Positions 41,208 through 50,944 of a stretch of DNA of 64,000 nucleotides are shown piece after piece; the first letter of the stretch is position 1; every line of letters begins with the position of its first letter. The position numbers and the translations under genes were made by a program. The DNA is from Pseudosulfitobacter sp. DSM 107133 (GTDB lineage: Bacteria; Pseudomonadota; Alphaproteobacteria; Rhodobacterales; Rhodobacteraceae): assembly GCF_022788695.1 (NCBI RefSeq), contig NZ_CP085154.1, positions 3,162,001 through 3,226,000 of the forward strand, read 5' to 3'. Below the pieces are notes generated by a model. That model was given only the letters and a program-made list of their open reading frames with translations, was not told the DNA's origin and did not search any database.

Positions 41208-42152
41208 ATGACACCCGGCAAAGCCTATCTGACCAGCGACGAGATTCGCCCCCTTGCCCGACGCTCGAACCTGATGGGCGCTTGGCTGGTGGCGCATTGC
41301 TGGGGCACGATTGTGCTGGCGATCGGCCTGTTCGCGCTGTGGCCCAATCCCGTGACCTTCCTGCTGGCGGTGATCCTGATCGGCTCGCGGCAACTGGGTC
41401 TGGCGATCCTGATGCACGAGGCCGCGCACAGCGCCCTGTTCAAATCCCGCTGGCTGAACGACCGGGTCGGCGAATGGCTGTGCGGCTGGCCGATCATGGC
41501 AGACCTGCACGCCTATCGGCACTATCACCTGACGCATCATCGTTTTACCCAGACCGACAAGGACCCCGACCTTGTCCTCAGCGAGAAGTTCCCGACCAGC
41601 CATGCCTCGATGCGACGCAAGTTTCTGCGCGATCTGACCGGGCAGACGGGGATCAGGCAACTGCTCGGGCAGATCACGATGTTCATCCGGCTCGCGGGCG
41701 ACGACGACGCCATTGATGCGGCCAAATCGCAATCGGCGCAGGCGTTCAAATCCAACATGCTGGGCCGCGCCTTTCCGGTGTTCATCGGCATTGCCGTTGC
41801 CATCGGCCTGATCGGAGACTGGTGGTGGGGGCTGGCGTTCTGGTTGTTGCCCTATCTGACGTGGTTCCAGTTCGTCCTGCGCGTGCGCAACATCGCGGAA
41901 CACGGCGCGGTCGAGCGGTCGGACAATCCGCTGCAGAACGTGCGCACGACCCATGCGGGCCCCGTCGCCCGCGCGCTGGTTGCGCCCTACTATGTCAACT
42001 ATCATCTGGAGCATCACATGGTGATGCATGTGCCCTGCTGGCAATTGCACAAGATGCACGCGCTGCTGATGGACAAGGGGCTGGGCGACAGCATGCGCAC
42101 CGCCCCCAGCTACCGCGCAGCGATGATGGAGGCGGGCTGGCGCAGTTCATGA
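41208..42152 (+). CDS. Fatty acid desaturase family protein
   Basis: A 314-aa membrane-bound diiron desaturase or hydroxylase. Three histidine boxes are seen: MHEAAHSALF (HxxxH), YRHYHLTHHRF, and NYHLEHHMVMHV (HxxHH). Membrane helices lie around 40-75 and 195-230. The specificity cannot be read from the sequence; lipids, carotenoids and sphingoid bases are all substrates in this superfamily. ATG 41208 follows a poor ribosome site. It overlaps the GNAT gene (ATGA). Confidence 0.85.
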   Translation: MTPGKAYLTSDEIRPLARRSNLMGAWLVAHCWGTIVLAIGLFALWPNPVTFLLAVILIGSRQLGLAILMHEAAHSALFKSRWLNDRVGEWLCGWPIMADLHAYRHYHLTHHRFTQTDKDPDLVLSEKFPTSHASMRRKFLRDLTGQTGIRQLLGQITMFIRLAGDDDAIDAAKSQSAQAFKSNMLGRAFPVFIGIAVAIGLIGDWWWGLAFWLLPYLTWFQFVLRVRNIAEHGAVERSDNPLQNVRTTHAGPVARALVAPYYVNYHLEHHMVMHVPCWQLHKMHALLMDKGLGDSMRTAPSYRAAMMEAGWRSS

Positions 42153-42589
42153 CCACGCGCCTGCTCACCTTGTCGGATTACGCGCAAGCGGCAGCCCTTC
42201 TGGCACATCTATCAGACGGTGATCCCGTCGCAGATGCCAAACAATTCGCCGGACTTCTTGACCACCCGGGCACATCGGTCTTTGGGACATTCGTGAACGA
42301 AACGCTTGCTTGCACCGTCACGCTTCACATTCTGCCCAACATGACCCGTGCAGGGCGCCCCTATGCCCTGATCGAAAACGTGGTAACACAACCGGCCATG
42401 CGGGGACTGGGGTATGCAAACACCACGATGCACGCCGCCACTGAGTCCGCCTGGGCGAAGAACGCCTACAAGATCATGCTGCTGACCGGTCAGGACACCG
42501 GCGCGCGCGGGTTTTATGAAAAATTGGGGTTTCGTGCCGACCAGAAGTTCGGAATGCAACTGCGCCGCCTCCCCCCGCGCCGGCCCTAG
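42149..42589 (+). CDS. GNAT family N-acetyltransferase
   Basis: A 146-aa GNAT protein. The acetyl-CoA pyrophosphate loop region is seen in VVTQPAMRGLGYANTTMHAA (the R/QxxGxG/A motif as RGLGYA), with DTGARGFYEKLGFRAD as the C-terminal motif. The substrate is unknown. It is coupled to the desaturase gene by ATGA. Its TAG stop lies in a CTAG that also provides the stop of convergent dnaE. Confidence 0.88.
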   Translation: MTTRLLTLSDYAQAAALLAHLSDGDPVADAKQFAGLLDHPGTSVFGTFVNETLACTVTLHILPNMTRAGRPYALIENVVTQPAMRGLGYANTTMHAATESAWAKNAYKIMLLTGQDTGARGFYEKLGFRADQKFGMQLRRLPPRRP

Positions 42590-45500
42590 ATCTCCTCGAC
42601 CGAGACCACGCCACCCAGACTTTTGATTGCGCCCTTGATCTGCGGGTTCACCGGGAAATCATCGCCCAGTTCCACGTCAACCTCGCCGTTCAGCCCTGCG
42701 CCCATCAGGCACAGTTGCACCGGGCCGCGCCCGATGGCGCGCTGGCCCTGCGCCGCCCCTTCCAGCACCGAGGCAATCGAGCCGACCGCCCCTGCATCGT
42801 TGATGAACACGCGCAGCCCCATGCCGCCCACATCGGCCACCACCGCATCAATCGGCGCGACAGACCGCGCCAGCAGCTTCAACTGGTCGCTTTCCATCGT
42901 CGCCTCGGCGGTGATGATCACCTTGGCGCCGGTCACCAGAAAATCCTGCGATTTCTCCAGCGCTTCGGAAAACAGCGTGACCTCGTAGGCGCCGGTGGTG
43001 TCCGAAAGCTGCGCAAAGGCAAAGCGGTTGCCCTTGGCCGACTTGCGGATCTGACAGCCCGCGACCACGCCCGCCAGTTTGGCGTTCTTGGCCCCGCGCC
43101 GTTCCACATCGGCCAGCACCTCGTCCAGCGTCTGCACGCCCTTGCGTTTCAGCGCACCGGCGTAATCGTCCAGCGGGTGACCCGACAGGTAAAAGCCCAC
43201 GGCCTTGAATTCTTCGCTCAGCCGTTCGGCGGGCAGGTAATCGTCACCCGGCATCATCCGTGGTTCGGGCAGGTCATCACCTGCTTCGCCGAACAGCGAC
43301 ACCTGATTGGAATTCTTCTGATCGTGGATCGCGGCGGAATATTGCACCAGCGCGTCCAGCGCATCGAACACCCGGCGGCGGTTGTTGTCGAGCTGGTCGA
43401 ACGCCCCCGAACGCGCCAGCATTTCCAGCGGACGCTTGCCCACACGCTTCAGATCGACGCGGCGTGCCAGATCAAAGAGCGTGGCAAAGGGCTTGTCCAC
43501 GCCGTCCACCTTGCGCCCTTCGGTCACCAGCTTCATCGCCTCGACGCCCACGTTTTTCAGCGCGCCCAGCGCATAGACCAGCGCGCCGTCGACCACTTTG
43601 AACGTCGCATCAGAGCGGTTCACACAGGGCGGCACCCACGGCAGGCCCATTGCCTTGCGGACCTCTTCGAAATAAATCGCCAGCTTGTCGGTCAGGTGGA
43701 TATCGCAGTTCATCACACCGGCCATGAACTCGACCGGATGGTTCGCCTTGAGCCATGCGGTCTGATAGCTGACCACCGCATAGGCCGCCGCGTGGGATTT
43801 GTTGAAACCGTAGTTGGCGAATTTGTCGAGAAGGTTCCAGACCTCCATCGCCTTGTCCTTGTCGACGCCATTGGCCTTGGAACCTTCCAGGAACTTGGGC
43901 CGCTCGGCGTCCATCGCTTCCTGAATTTTCTTACCCATCGCACGGCGCAACAAGTCGGCACCGCCAAGGCTGTAGCCCGCCATTTCCTGCGCGATCTGCA
44001 TCACCTGTTCCTGATAAACGATGATGCCCTGGGTCTCGTCCAGAATATGGTCGATGGTCGGGTGCAGGTTCTCGCGCTCGCGCTGGCCGTTCTTGACCTC
44101 GCAATAGGTCGGGATGTTTTCCATCGGACCGGGACGATACAGCGCCACAAGGGCCACGATGTCCTCGATACAGGTCGGCTTCATCCTTTTCAGCGCGTCC
44201 ATCATGCCGCTGGATTCCACCTGGAACACGGCGACGGTCTTGGCAGCGGCGTAGAGCTTGTAGGAGGCCTCGTCATCCAGCGGGATGGCGTTGATGTCGT
44301 TCTCGGTCCCCGGCGCGGGTTCATAAAGCTGCGTGCCATCCGCCGAGGTGTGCAGGTCGCGCCCCGCGCCCCGGATCTGGTCCACAGCGTTCTGGATCAC
44401 GGTCAGGGTTTTCAGGCCCAGAAAGTCGAACTTGACCAGACCGGCCTGTTCGACCCATTTCATGTTGAACTGCGTTGCGGGCATGTCAGACCGCGGGTCC
44501 TGGTACAGCGGCACCAGCGCATCCAGCGGACGGTCACCGATCACAACACCGGCGGCGTGGGTCGATGCGTTGCGCAACAATCCCTCGACCTGCTGGCCGT
44601 AATCCAGCAGCCGTTTGACCACCTCTTCGTTGCGCGCCTCGTCGCGCAGGCGCGGCTCGTCGATCAGCGCCTTGGCGATGCTGACGGGTTTGACCCCCTC
44701 GACCGGAATCAGTTTCGACAGCCGGTCAACCTGCCCGTATGGCATCTGCAACACACGCCCGATGTCGCGCACCGCCGCCTTGGACAAGAGCGCACCGAAT
44801 GTGATGATCTGCCCCACCTTGTCGCGGCCATATTTCTGCTGCACATAGCGGATCACCTCTTCGCGGCGGTCCATGCAAAAGTCGATGTCAAAGTCGGGCA
44901 TGCTGACCCGTTCGGGGTTCAGGAACCGTTCGAACAGCAGCGCATAGCGCAGCGGGTCAAGGTCGGTGATGGTCAGCGCATAGGCCACAAGGCTGCCCGC
45001 CCCCGACCCACGGCCCGGGCCCACGGGGATATTCTCGTCCTTGGCCCATTTGATGAAATCGGCAACGATCAGGAAGTAGCCGGGGAACCCCATGCCTTCG
45101 ATGATGTCCAGCTCGAAATCCAGCCGCTTCTGGTAGTCTTCCACCGAGGCCGCGTGCGGGATCACCGCCAGCCGCGCTTGCAGGCCCTCGTTGGCCTGAC
45201 GGCGCAGCTCGACCACCTCGTCATCGGCAAACTTCGGCAGGATCGGATCGCGGCGATAGGCCATGAAGGCGCAGCGTTTGGCAATCTCGACCGTGTTCTG
45301 CACCGCTTCCGGCAAGTCGGCAAACAGCGTCACCATCTCGGATTGCGATTTGAAATAATGCTGGTTGGTCAGGCGGCGGCGGTCCTGCTGCTGGTCGACA
45401 TAGGCGCCCTCGGCAATACAGATCAGCGCGTCATGCGCCTCGTACATATCCGAGGCAGGGAAATAAACGTCGTTGGTGGCGACCAACGGCAACTCCATCG

Positions 45501-46101
45501 CATAGGCCATCTCGACAAACGGCCGCTCGGTCAGCTTTTCCGCGTCGGGCTGGCCGTCCGGTCCGGGATGGCGCTGCAATTCGACATACAAACGCTGCGG
45601 GAATGCCGCCGCCAGCCGGTCCATCATCGCCTGTGCCGCCGGGCGCTGGCCTGCACGCAAAAGCTGGCCCACGGGCCCCTCCGGCCCGCCGGTTAAACAG
45701 ATCAGACCCGCCGAAAGTGCCTCAAGCTCGTCCAGCGTGACCTGCGGCAATTGCCCGTCGCCCTTGAGGTACAGGCACGAGTTCAGCTTCATCAGGTTTT
45801 CGTAACCCGTCTCGTTCTGGGCCAGCAGCACCAGTCCCGCAGGCAGGCGCGGACGGTCGCCGGGGCGGGTCTCGACCCAAGTCACATCCACCTGACAGCC
45901 GATGATCGGCTGGATGCCCGCCCCCGACAGGGTCACGGAATATTCCAGTGCCGCGAACATGTTATTGGTGTCAGTCAGCGCCAGCGCGGGCATGTCGTGC
46001 TTTTTGCACAGGTCGGGCAGCTTTTTCAGCCGCAGCGCGCCCTCCAGCAGGGAATACTCGGAATGGGTGCGCAGGTGAATGAATCGGGGATCATTTGACA
46101 T
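42586..46101 (-). CDS. dnaE: DNA polymerase III alpha subunit
   Basis: The replicative polymerase, 1171 aa, full length. The N-terminal PHP domain starts FIHLRTHSEYSLLEGALRL. The palm has the catalytic Asp pair in MPDFDIDFCMDRREEVI (around residue 400), GPGRGSGAGSLVAYAL precedes it, and FNKSHAAAYAVVSYQTAW lies in the fingers. A C-terminal OB domain contains GVVAGCQIRKSAKGNRFAF. This is the DnaE1 type (no exonuclease domain). It is convergent with the GNAT gene, sharing a CTAG for both stops. The ATG at 46101 is standard (MSNDPRFIHLRTHSEYS). Confidence 0.98.
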   Translation of the reverse strand: MSNDPRFIHLRTHSEYSLLEGALRLKKLPDLCKKHDMPALALTDTNNMFAALEYSVTLSGAGIQPIIGCQVDVTWVETRPGDRPRLPAGLVLLAQNETGYENLMKLNSCLYLKGDGQLPQVTLDELEALSAGLICLTGGPEGPVGQLLRAGQRPAAQAMMDRLAAAFPQRLYVELQRHPGPDGQPDAEKLTERPFVEMAYAMELPLVATNDVYFPASDMYEAHDALICIAEGAYVDQQQDRRRLTNQHYFKSQSEMVTLFADLPEAVQNTVEIAKRCAFMAYRRDPILPKFADDEVVELRRQANEGLQARLAVIPHAASVEDYQKRLDFELDIIEGMGFPGYFLIVADFIKWAKDENIPVGPGRGSGAGSLVAYALTITDLDPLRYALLFERFLNPERVSMPDFDIDFCMDRREEVIRYVQQKYGRDKVGQIITFGALLSKAAVRDIGRVLQMPYGQVDRLSKLIPVEGVKPVSIAKALIDEPRLRDEARNEEVVKRLLDYGQQVEGLLRNASTHAAGVVIGDRPLDALVPLYQDPRSDMPATQFNMKWVEQAGLVKFDFLGLKTLTVIQNAVDQIRGAGRDLHTSADGTQLYEPAPGTENDINAIPLDDEASYKLYAAAKTVAVFQVESSGMMDALKRMKPTCIEDIVALVALYRPGPMENIPTYCEVKNGQRERENLHPTIDHILDETQGIIVYQEQVMQIAQEMAGYSLGGADLLRRAMGKKIQEAMDAERPKFLEGSKANGVDKDKAMEVWNLLDKFANYGFNKSHAAAYAVVSYQTAWLKANHPVEFMAGVMNCDIHLTDKLAIYFEEVRKAMGLPWVPPCVNRSDATFKVVDGALVYALGALKNVGVEAMKLVTEGRKVDGVDKPFATLFDLARRVDLKRVGKRPLEMLARSGAFDQLDNNRRRVFDALDALVQYSAAIHDQKNSNQVSLFGEAGDDLPEPRMMPGDDYLPAERLSEEFKAVGFYLSGHPLDDYAGALKRKGVQTLDEVLADVERRGAKNAKLAGVVAGCQIRKSAKGNRFAFAQLSDTTGAYEVTLFSEALEKSQDFLVTGAKVIITAEATMESDQLKLLARSVAPIDAVVADVGGMGLRVFINDAGAVGSIASVLEGAAQGQRAIGRGPVQLCLMGAGLNGEVDVELGDDFPVNPQIKGAIKSLGGVVSVEEI

Positions 46102-46311
46102 GGCGCAACCCTAACCCCGCCCCGCACCCCCTGCCAGAGCGATGACGCATTTTGCGCCACTTTACGGCACCTGTTTCAGGGTCCCGCGCCAAAACTCTTG
46201 CAATGCAAGGCTTTGCCCGCCTAGGCTGATTGCCAACACGCCCGCGCGCCGTCTACGCCACATCGACGTCGCGCCTTGTCGGGCCTTGGTAGGGTGGCAG
46301 GTCAGAACCAC

Positions 46312-47703
46312 ATGAACGTGTCTTTTCGTCTGAACGGAGAGGACGTCACGGCGACAGATGTCACCCCCACGACGACACTCCTCGACTGGCTGCGCGAAAC
46401 GCGCGGCCTGACCGGCACCAAGGAAGGCTGCAACGAAGGCGATTGCGGGGCCTGTTCGGTGATCGTCACCGATGCCGACAGCGCCCGCCCGCTGAACGCC
46501 TGCATCCTGTTCCTGCCACAACTGCAGGGCAAAGCCATTCGCACCGTCGAAGGTATCAGCGCCCCCGATGGCACCCTGCACCCGGTGCAACAGGCGATGA
46601 TCGACCACCATGGATCGCAATGCGGATTCTGCACGCCCGGATTTATCACCACGATGGCGGCCAACCACCTGAACGGACGCACCGACCATGACACCGCGCT
46701 GGCGGGCAACCTGTGCCGCTGCACCGGCTATGCCCCGATCGTCCGCGCCGCAAAAGCGGCCCAAAGCGCCCCCGTCCCCGCCCATATGCACGACACCCCG
46801 CTTCTTTTGGCCCCAAATATCCCGGGGGAGCCGCAGGCGGGGGCAGCGCCCCCAAGCCACCCCACAACCCTCGACGCCTTTGCCGACTGGTACGCCGCCC
46901 ACCCCGACACCACGCTGATCGCGGGTGCCACGGATGTGGGCCTGTGGGTGACCAAACAAATGCGTGATCTGGGGCAGACCGCGTTCCTGAGCCATGTGGA
47001 CGGCCTGCGCGGTGTGACGGTCAGCGACGACGTGATCACCATCGGCGCGATGACCACTCTGTCGGACTTGCACCCCGTTATGGCCGAACACCACCCGACC
47101 TTTGCCGAGCTGATCCGCCGCTATGGATCCGCGCAGGTGCGCAATGCTGCGACCATCGGCGGCAATGTCGCCAACGGCTCGCCCATTGGCGACGGGCCAC
47201 CGGCGCTGATCGCGCTGGATGCGACGCTGCACCTTCAACGCGGTGCAGAAACGCGCAGCCTGCCCATTGTCGATTTCTTCATCGACTACGGCAAACAGGA
47301 CCGCCAAAAGGGCGAATTCCTGACCCACATCACCCTGCCACGGGGTGCAGACCACCTGCGCTGCTACAAGCTGTCGAAACGGTTTGATCAGGACATTTCC
47401 GCCGTTTGCGGATGCTTCTGGATTGAAGTTGCGGATGGCACGGTCAAAACCGCCCGTCTTGCCTTTGGCGGCATGGCCGCAACCCCGAAACGCGCGCACA
47501 AGGCCGAAGCGGCGCTGACCGGCCAGCCGTGGAGCCACGACACTGTCCGCGACGCAATGGCCGCACTGACGCAAGACTTTACCCCCCTCTCCGACATGCG
47601 CGCCAGTGCCGCCTACCGGATGGAGGCCGCGCAGAACATGCTGCTGCGGGCATGGTCCGAAGACCAAGGCGCGCCAACATCGGTGCTGGAGGTCCGCGCA
47701 TGA
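46312..47703 (+). CDS. xdhA: Xanthine dehydrogenase small subunit XdhA
   Basis: The 2Fe-2S/FAD subunit that passes electrons from the molybdenum subunit to NAD. The 463-aa protein has the plant-type [2Fe-2S] cluster [14 protein letters not shown], the second cluster GFCTPGF...[10 protein letters not shown] (about 105-145), and the FAD domain with [14 protein letters not shown] and [18 protein letters not shown]. Between them, residues about 164-182 are encoded by a GC-rich palindromic repeat (46801-46857) inserted in frame. ATG 46312 fits the family. The stop overlaps xdhB (ATGA). Confidence 0.95.
   Translation: MNVSFRLNGEDVTATDVTPTTTLLDWLRETRGLTGTKEGCNEGDCGACSVIVTDADSARPLNACILFLPQLQGKAIRTVEGISAPDGTLHPVQQAMIDHHGSQCGFCTPGFITTMAANHLNGRTDHDTALAGNLCRCTGYAPIVRAAKAAQSAPVPAHMHDTPLLLAPNIPGEPQAGAAPPSHPTTLDAFADWYAAHPDTTLIAGATDVGLWVTKQMRDLGQTAFLSHVDGLRGVTVSDDVITIGAMTTLSDLHPVMAEHHPTFAELIRRYGSAQVRNAATIGGNVANGSPIGDGPPALIALDATLHLQRGAETRSLPIVDFFIDYGKQDRQKGEFLTHITLPRGADHLRCYKLSKRFDQDISAVCGCFWIEVADGTVKTARLAFGGMAATPKRAHKAEAALTGQPWSHDTVRDAMAALTQDFTPLSDMRASAAYRMEAAQNMLLRAWSEDQGAPTSVLEVRA
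46801..46857 (+). repeat. Palindromic repeat inserted in frame inside xdhA
   Basis: CTTCTTTTGGCCCCAAATAT, then CCCGGGGGAGCCGCAGG and GGGGGCAGCGCCCCC. It belongs to the family otherwise seen between genes in this window. It encodes 19 residues of low-complexity Pro/Ala linker without breaking the frame. Confidence 0.75.
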
Positions 47704-49997
47704 GTGTCGCCCGACCCCTGCCCCACGACGCCGCCCGCCTGCATGTGACGGGGGCCGCCCGCTATGTCGATGACATCCCAACGCCTCGGGATACGCTGCA
47801 TCTGGCCTTTGGCACCAGCACCGTCGCTGCCGGAACGCTGACTGCGCTCGACCTTGAGGCGGTGCGCGCCGCCCCCGGTGTGGTTGCGGTGATGACGGCT
47901 GCCGATCTGCCCTTTGACAACGATGTGTCGCCCTCGAACCATGACGAGCCGCTGCTGGCGACGGATGCTGTGCACTATCTTGGCCAGCCGCTGTTTCTGG
48001 TCATCGCCACCAGCCACGGTGCCGCGCGCCGCGCGGCGCGTCTGGGCGATGCCACGATCGAAAAGACCACCCCGATCCTGACCATAGAACAGGCTGAAGC
48101 CGCCGACAGCCGGTTCGAGGACGGCCCACGCATCTATGCGCGCGGCGATCTCGACGCAGGCTTTGCCGATGCCCCGCACCGTCTGTCTGGCGTGATGGAG
48201 ATCGGCGGGCAGGAACACTTTTACCTCGAAGGGCAAGCTGCGCTCGCCCTGCCCGGTGACAACGGCGACATGCATGTGCATTCGTCCACCCAGCACCCGT
48301 CGGAAATCCAGCACAAGGTGGCCGAGGCCATCGGGCAGCACATGCACGCCGTGCGGGTCGAGACGCGGCGCATGGGCGGCGGGTTTGGGGGCAAGGAAAG
48401 CCAGGGCAACGCGCTTGCGGTTGCCTGCGCGATAGCCGCCCGCGCGACGGGCCGCCCCTGCAAGATGCGCTATGACCGTGATGATGACATGATCATCACC
48501 GGCAAGCGCCACGATTTCCGCATCACCTATGACGTGGCTTATGACGACGCGGGGCGCATTCTGGCGCTGGACGTGCGCCACGACACCCGCTGTGGCTGGG
48601 CGATGGACCTTTCGCTGCCGGTGGCAGACCGCGCGATGCTGCACGCCGACAATGCCTATCACCTGCCTGCGGTGCGTATCACCAGCCACCGCTGGAAAAC
48701 CAACCACCAGTCCGCCACCGCCTTTCGCGGCTTTGGCGGGCCGCAGGGGATGCTGGGGATGGAGCGGATCGTCGATCACGTGGCCCATGCCCTGCGCGCC
48801 GATCCGACGGCGGTGCGGCGGGCAAACTTTTATGCCTCCGGCGGGGATATTTCCGGCCAAAAGATACAGACCACACCCTACGGGCAAGAGGTGGACGACT
48901 TCATCGGCCACGAGATGCTGGCACGGCTGGAGGAAAGCTCGGACTATGCCGCGCGGCGGGCGGCGGTGGATGCGTGGAACGCGCGCGGCGGTGTGATCCG
49001 CAAGGGGCTGGCGCTGACGCCGGTGAAGTTCGGGATTTCGTTCACGCTGACGCATCTTAATCAGGCGGGGGCGCTTGTGCATGTCTATGCCGACGGGTCG
49101 GTCCATCTGAACCACGGCGGCACAGAGATGGGGCAAGGGTTGTTCCAGAAGGTGGCGCAGGTGGCGGCCAGCCGGTTCGGGGTGCCGATGGAGGCCGTGC
49201 GGATCACGGCGACGGACACGGCCAAGGTGCCCAACACATCCGCCACGGCGGCGTCGTCCGGGTCTGACCTGAACGGGATGGCGGTGCGCAATGCCTGCGA
49301 CACCATACGGGAACGGATCGAGCTGCATCTGGCGCAGTTGCATCAATGCAGCCCTGCCGATGTGGTGTTCAAGAACGGACGGGTGACGGCGGGTGGCGCC
49401 GACTACAGCTTTGCCGAGGTGGCGGCACTGGCGCATCAGGCGCGGATCAGCCTGTCGTCGACCGGCTTTTACAAAACGCCCGAGATTTCGTGGGACCGGA
49501 TCAAGGGACACGGCCGCCCGTTCTTTTACTTTGCTTACGGCGTTGCGGCGGTCGAGGTGGCCGTGGACACGCTGACCGGCGAGAACCGGATGCTGCGGGC
49601 GGATATCCTGCATGATGCCGGTGCGTCGCTGAACCCGGCGCTGGACATCGGACAGGTCGAGGGCGGGTTCATTCAGGGCGCGGGCTGGCTGACGACCGAG
49701 GAACTGGTCTGGGACGACACCGGCGCGTTGCGCACCCATGCGCCGTCGACCTACAAGATCCCCGCCTGCGGCGACCGGCCCGAGGTGTTCAACGTGGCGT
49801 TGTGGGACGGCGAGAACCGCGCCGATACGATTTACAAATCCAAGGCGGTGGGCGAGCCGCCCTTGATGCTGGGCATTGCCACTTTGATGGCCCTGTCGGA
49901 TGCGGTGGCCTCTTGTGGCGACGCCTATCCCGATCTGCACGCGCCCGCCACCGCCGAACAGATGCTGGCCGCCGTTCACCGGGCGCGCGGCGCATGA
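47700..49997 (+). CDS. xdhB: Xanthine dehydrogenase molybdopterin subunit XdhB
   Basis: The catalytic subunit oxidising hypoxanthine and xanthine to urate, 765 aa. It starts with the aldehyde-oxidase-type hammerhead domain ([21 protein letters not shown]), then the molybdenum cofactor domain with [24 protein letters not shown] (the conserved Arg in AFRGFG) and [12 protein letters not shown] carrying the catalytic Glu. ATG 47700 overlaps the xdhA stop. xdhC overlaps its end by 4 bp. Confidence 0.96.
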   Translation: MSVARPLPHDAARLHVTGAARYVDDIPTPRDTLHLAFGTSTVAAGTLTALDLEAVRAAPGVVAVMTAADLPFDNDVSPSNHDEPLLATDAVHYLGQPLFLVIATSHGAARRAARLGDATIEKTTPILTIEQAEAADSRFEDGPRIYARGDLDAGFADAPHRLSGVMEIGGQEHFYLEGQAALALPGDNGDMHVHSSTQHPSEIQHKVAEAIGQHMHAVRVETRRMGGGFGGKESQGNALAVACAIAARATGRPCKMRYDRDDDMIITGKRHDFRITYDVAYDDAGRILALDVRHDTRCGWAMDLSLPVADRAMLHADNAYHLPAVRITSHRWKTNHQSATAFRGFGGPQGMLGMERIVDHVAHALRADPTAVRRANFYASGGDISGQKIQTTPYGQEVDDFIGHEMLARLEESSDYAARRAAVDAWNARGGVIRKGLALTPVKFGISFTLTHLNQAGALVHVYADGSVHLNHGGTEMGQGLFQKVAQVAASRFGVPMEAVRITATDTAKVPNTSATAASSGSDLNGMAVRNACDTIRERIELHLAQLHQCSPADVVFKNGRVTAGGADYSFAEVAALAHQARISLSSTGFYKTPEISWDRIKGHGRPFFYFAYGVAAVEVAVDTLTGENRMLRADILHDAGASLNPALDIGQVEGGFIQGAGWLTTEELVWDDTGALRTHAPSTYKIPACGDRPEVFNVALWDGENRADTIYKSKAVGEPPLMLGIATLMALSDAVASCGDAYPDLHAPATAEQMLAAVHRARGA

Positions 49998-50944
49998 TGG
50001 ATCTGGATGCCATTGGCAACGCCATCGAGACACAGGACCGCGTCGTGCGGATTGTGCTGGCCGACGTGCGCGGGTCGGCCCCCCGAACGGCGGGCACGTC
50101 GATGCTGGTCTGGGGTGACGGTCTGTCGGGCACCATCGGCGGCGGGCGGCTGGAGTTGGAAGCGATCCGCCATGCGCGCGCGATGCTGGAACAGGACGCC
50201 CCGCCCGCGCGGGTCGAAAAGCTGGCGCTTGGGCCGACGCTGAACCAGTGCTGCGGCGGGGCTGTGGTGATCGTGCTGGAATGGTTCGACGCGGCGCGGT
50301 TTCGGGCCATCGGGACAGAATATGCAGGCGTCTGGGCGCGACGGGTCAAAGGCGCCGAGGACATGCCCACACTGATGCAACGCGCCTGTGCACGGGCCGC
50401 TGACGGCGGCCTACCGCTGCCTGCGATGTATCAGGGCGGCTGGATGGCGGAGTCGCTGTGGCAGGAACGTCAGCAGGTGGTGATTTACGGTGCGGGCCAT
50501 GTGGGGCGGGCGCTGGCTGGTGTCCTGAACGGGCTGCCGCAGTACGACGTGCTGGTCAGCGATGTGCGCGCGGGCGAACTGGCGCAATTGCCGGGTGCGA
50601 TTGCCCGCACCGATGCGGTGCCCACCGACGTACTGGCGGGTGCCGATGACAGCGCTGCGCATTACATCATGACGCCCGAACATGACTATGATCTGGAACT
50701 GTGCCACCATCTGCTGGGCCGCGAGTTTGCCTTTGCGGGGCTGATCGGGTCGGCCACCAAATGGGCGCGGTTTCGCAGCCGTCTGGCGGCGCTGGGTCAC
50801 GCCCCTGCCCGAATTGACCGCATTACCTGCCCCATCGGCGATCCGGCCCTTGGAAAACATCCCAAAGCCATTGCCGTCGGCGTGGCCGCACAGCTACTAC
50901 TGTTGCGCAAGCCTTTGCCTGCCAAGACGAAAGAGATCGCATGA
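49994..50944 (+). CDS. xdhC: Xanthine dehydrogenase accessory protein XdhC
   Basis: A chaperone that binds and sulfurates the molybdenum cofactor and inserts it into XdhB. The 316-aa protein has the N-terminal XdhC/CoxI domain (VLADVRGSAPRTAGTSMLVW, SGTIGGGRLE, LGPTLNQCCGG) and a C-terminal Rossmann-like part (VVIYGAGHVGRALAGVL, IGSATKWARFRSRL). The CCGG cysteine pair is typical. It overlaps xdhB by ATGA, and its own stop overlaps the ABC ATPase start (ATGA). Confidence 0.95.
   Translation: MMDLDAIGNAIETQDRVVRIVLADVRGSAPRTAGTSMLVWGDGLSGTIGGGRLELEAIRHARAMLEQDAPPARVEKLALGPTLNQCCGGAVVIVLEWFDAARFRAIGTEYAGVWARRVKGAEDMPTLMQRACARAADGGLPLPAMYQGGWMAESLWQERQQVVIYGAGHVGRALAGVLNGLPQYDVLVSDVRAGELAQLPGAIARTDAVPTDVLAGADDSAAHYIMTPEHDYDLELCHHLLGREFAFAGLIGSATKWARFRSRLAALGHAPARIDRITCPIGDPALGKHPKAIAVGVAAQLLLLRKPLPAKTKEIA

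Noticed and set aside
42715..45696. A 993-codon plus-strand open frame opposite dnaE
   Set aside because: It is a high-GC antisense shadow of dnaE, rich in His, Arg and Gln with no family motif.
47613..50033. Long minus-strand frame opposite xdhB
   Set aside because: It is a GC-driven shadow; xdhB on the plus strand has all catalytic motifs.
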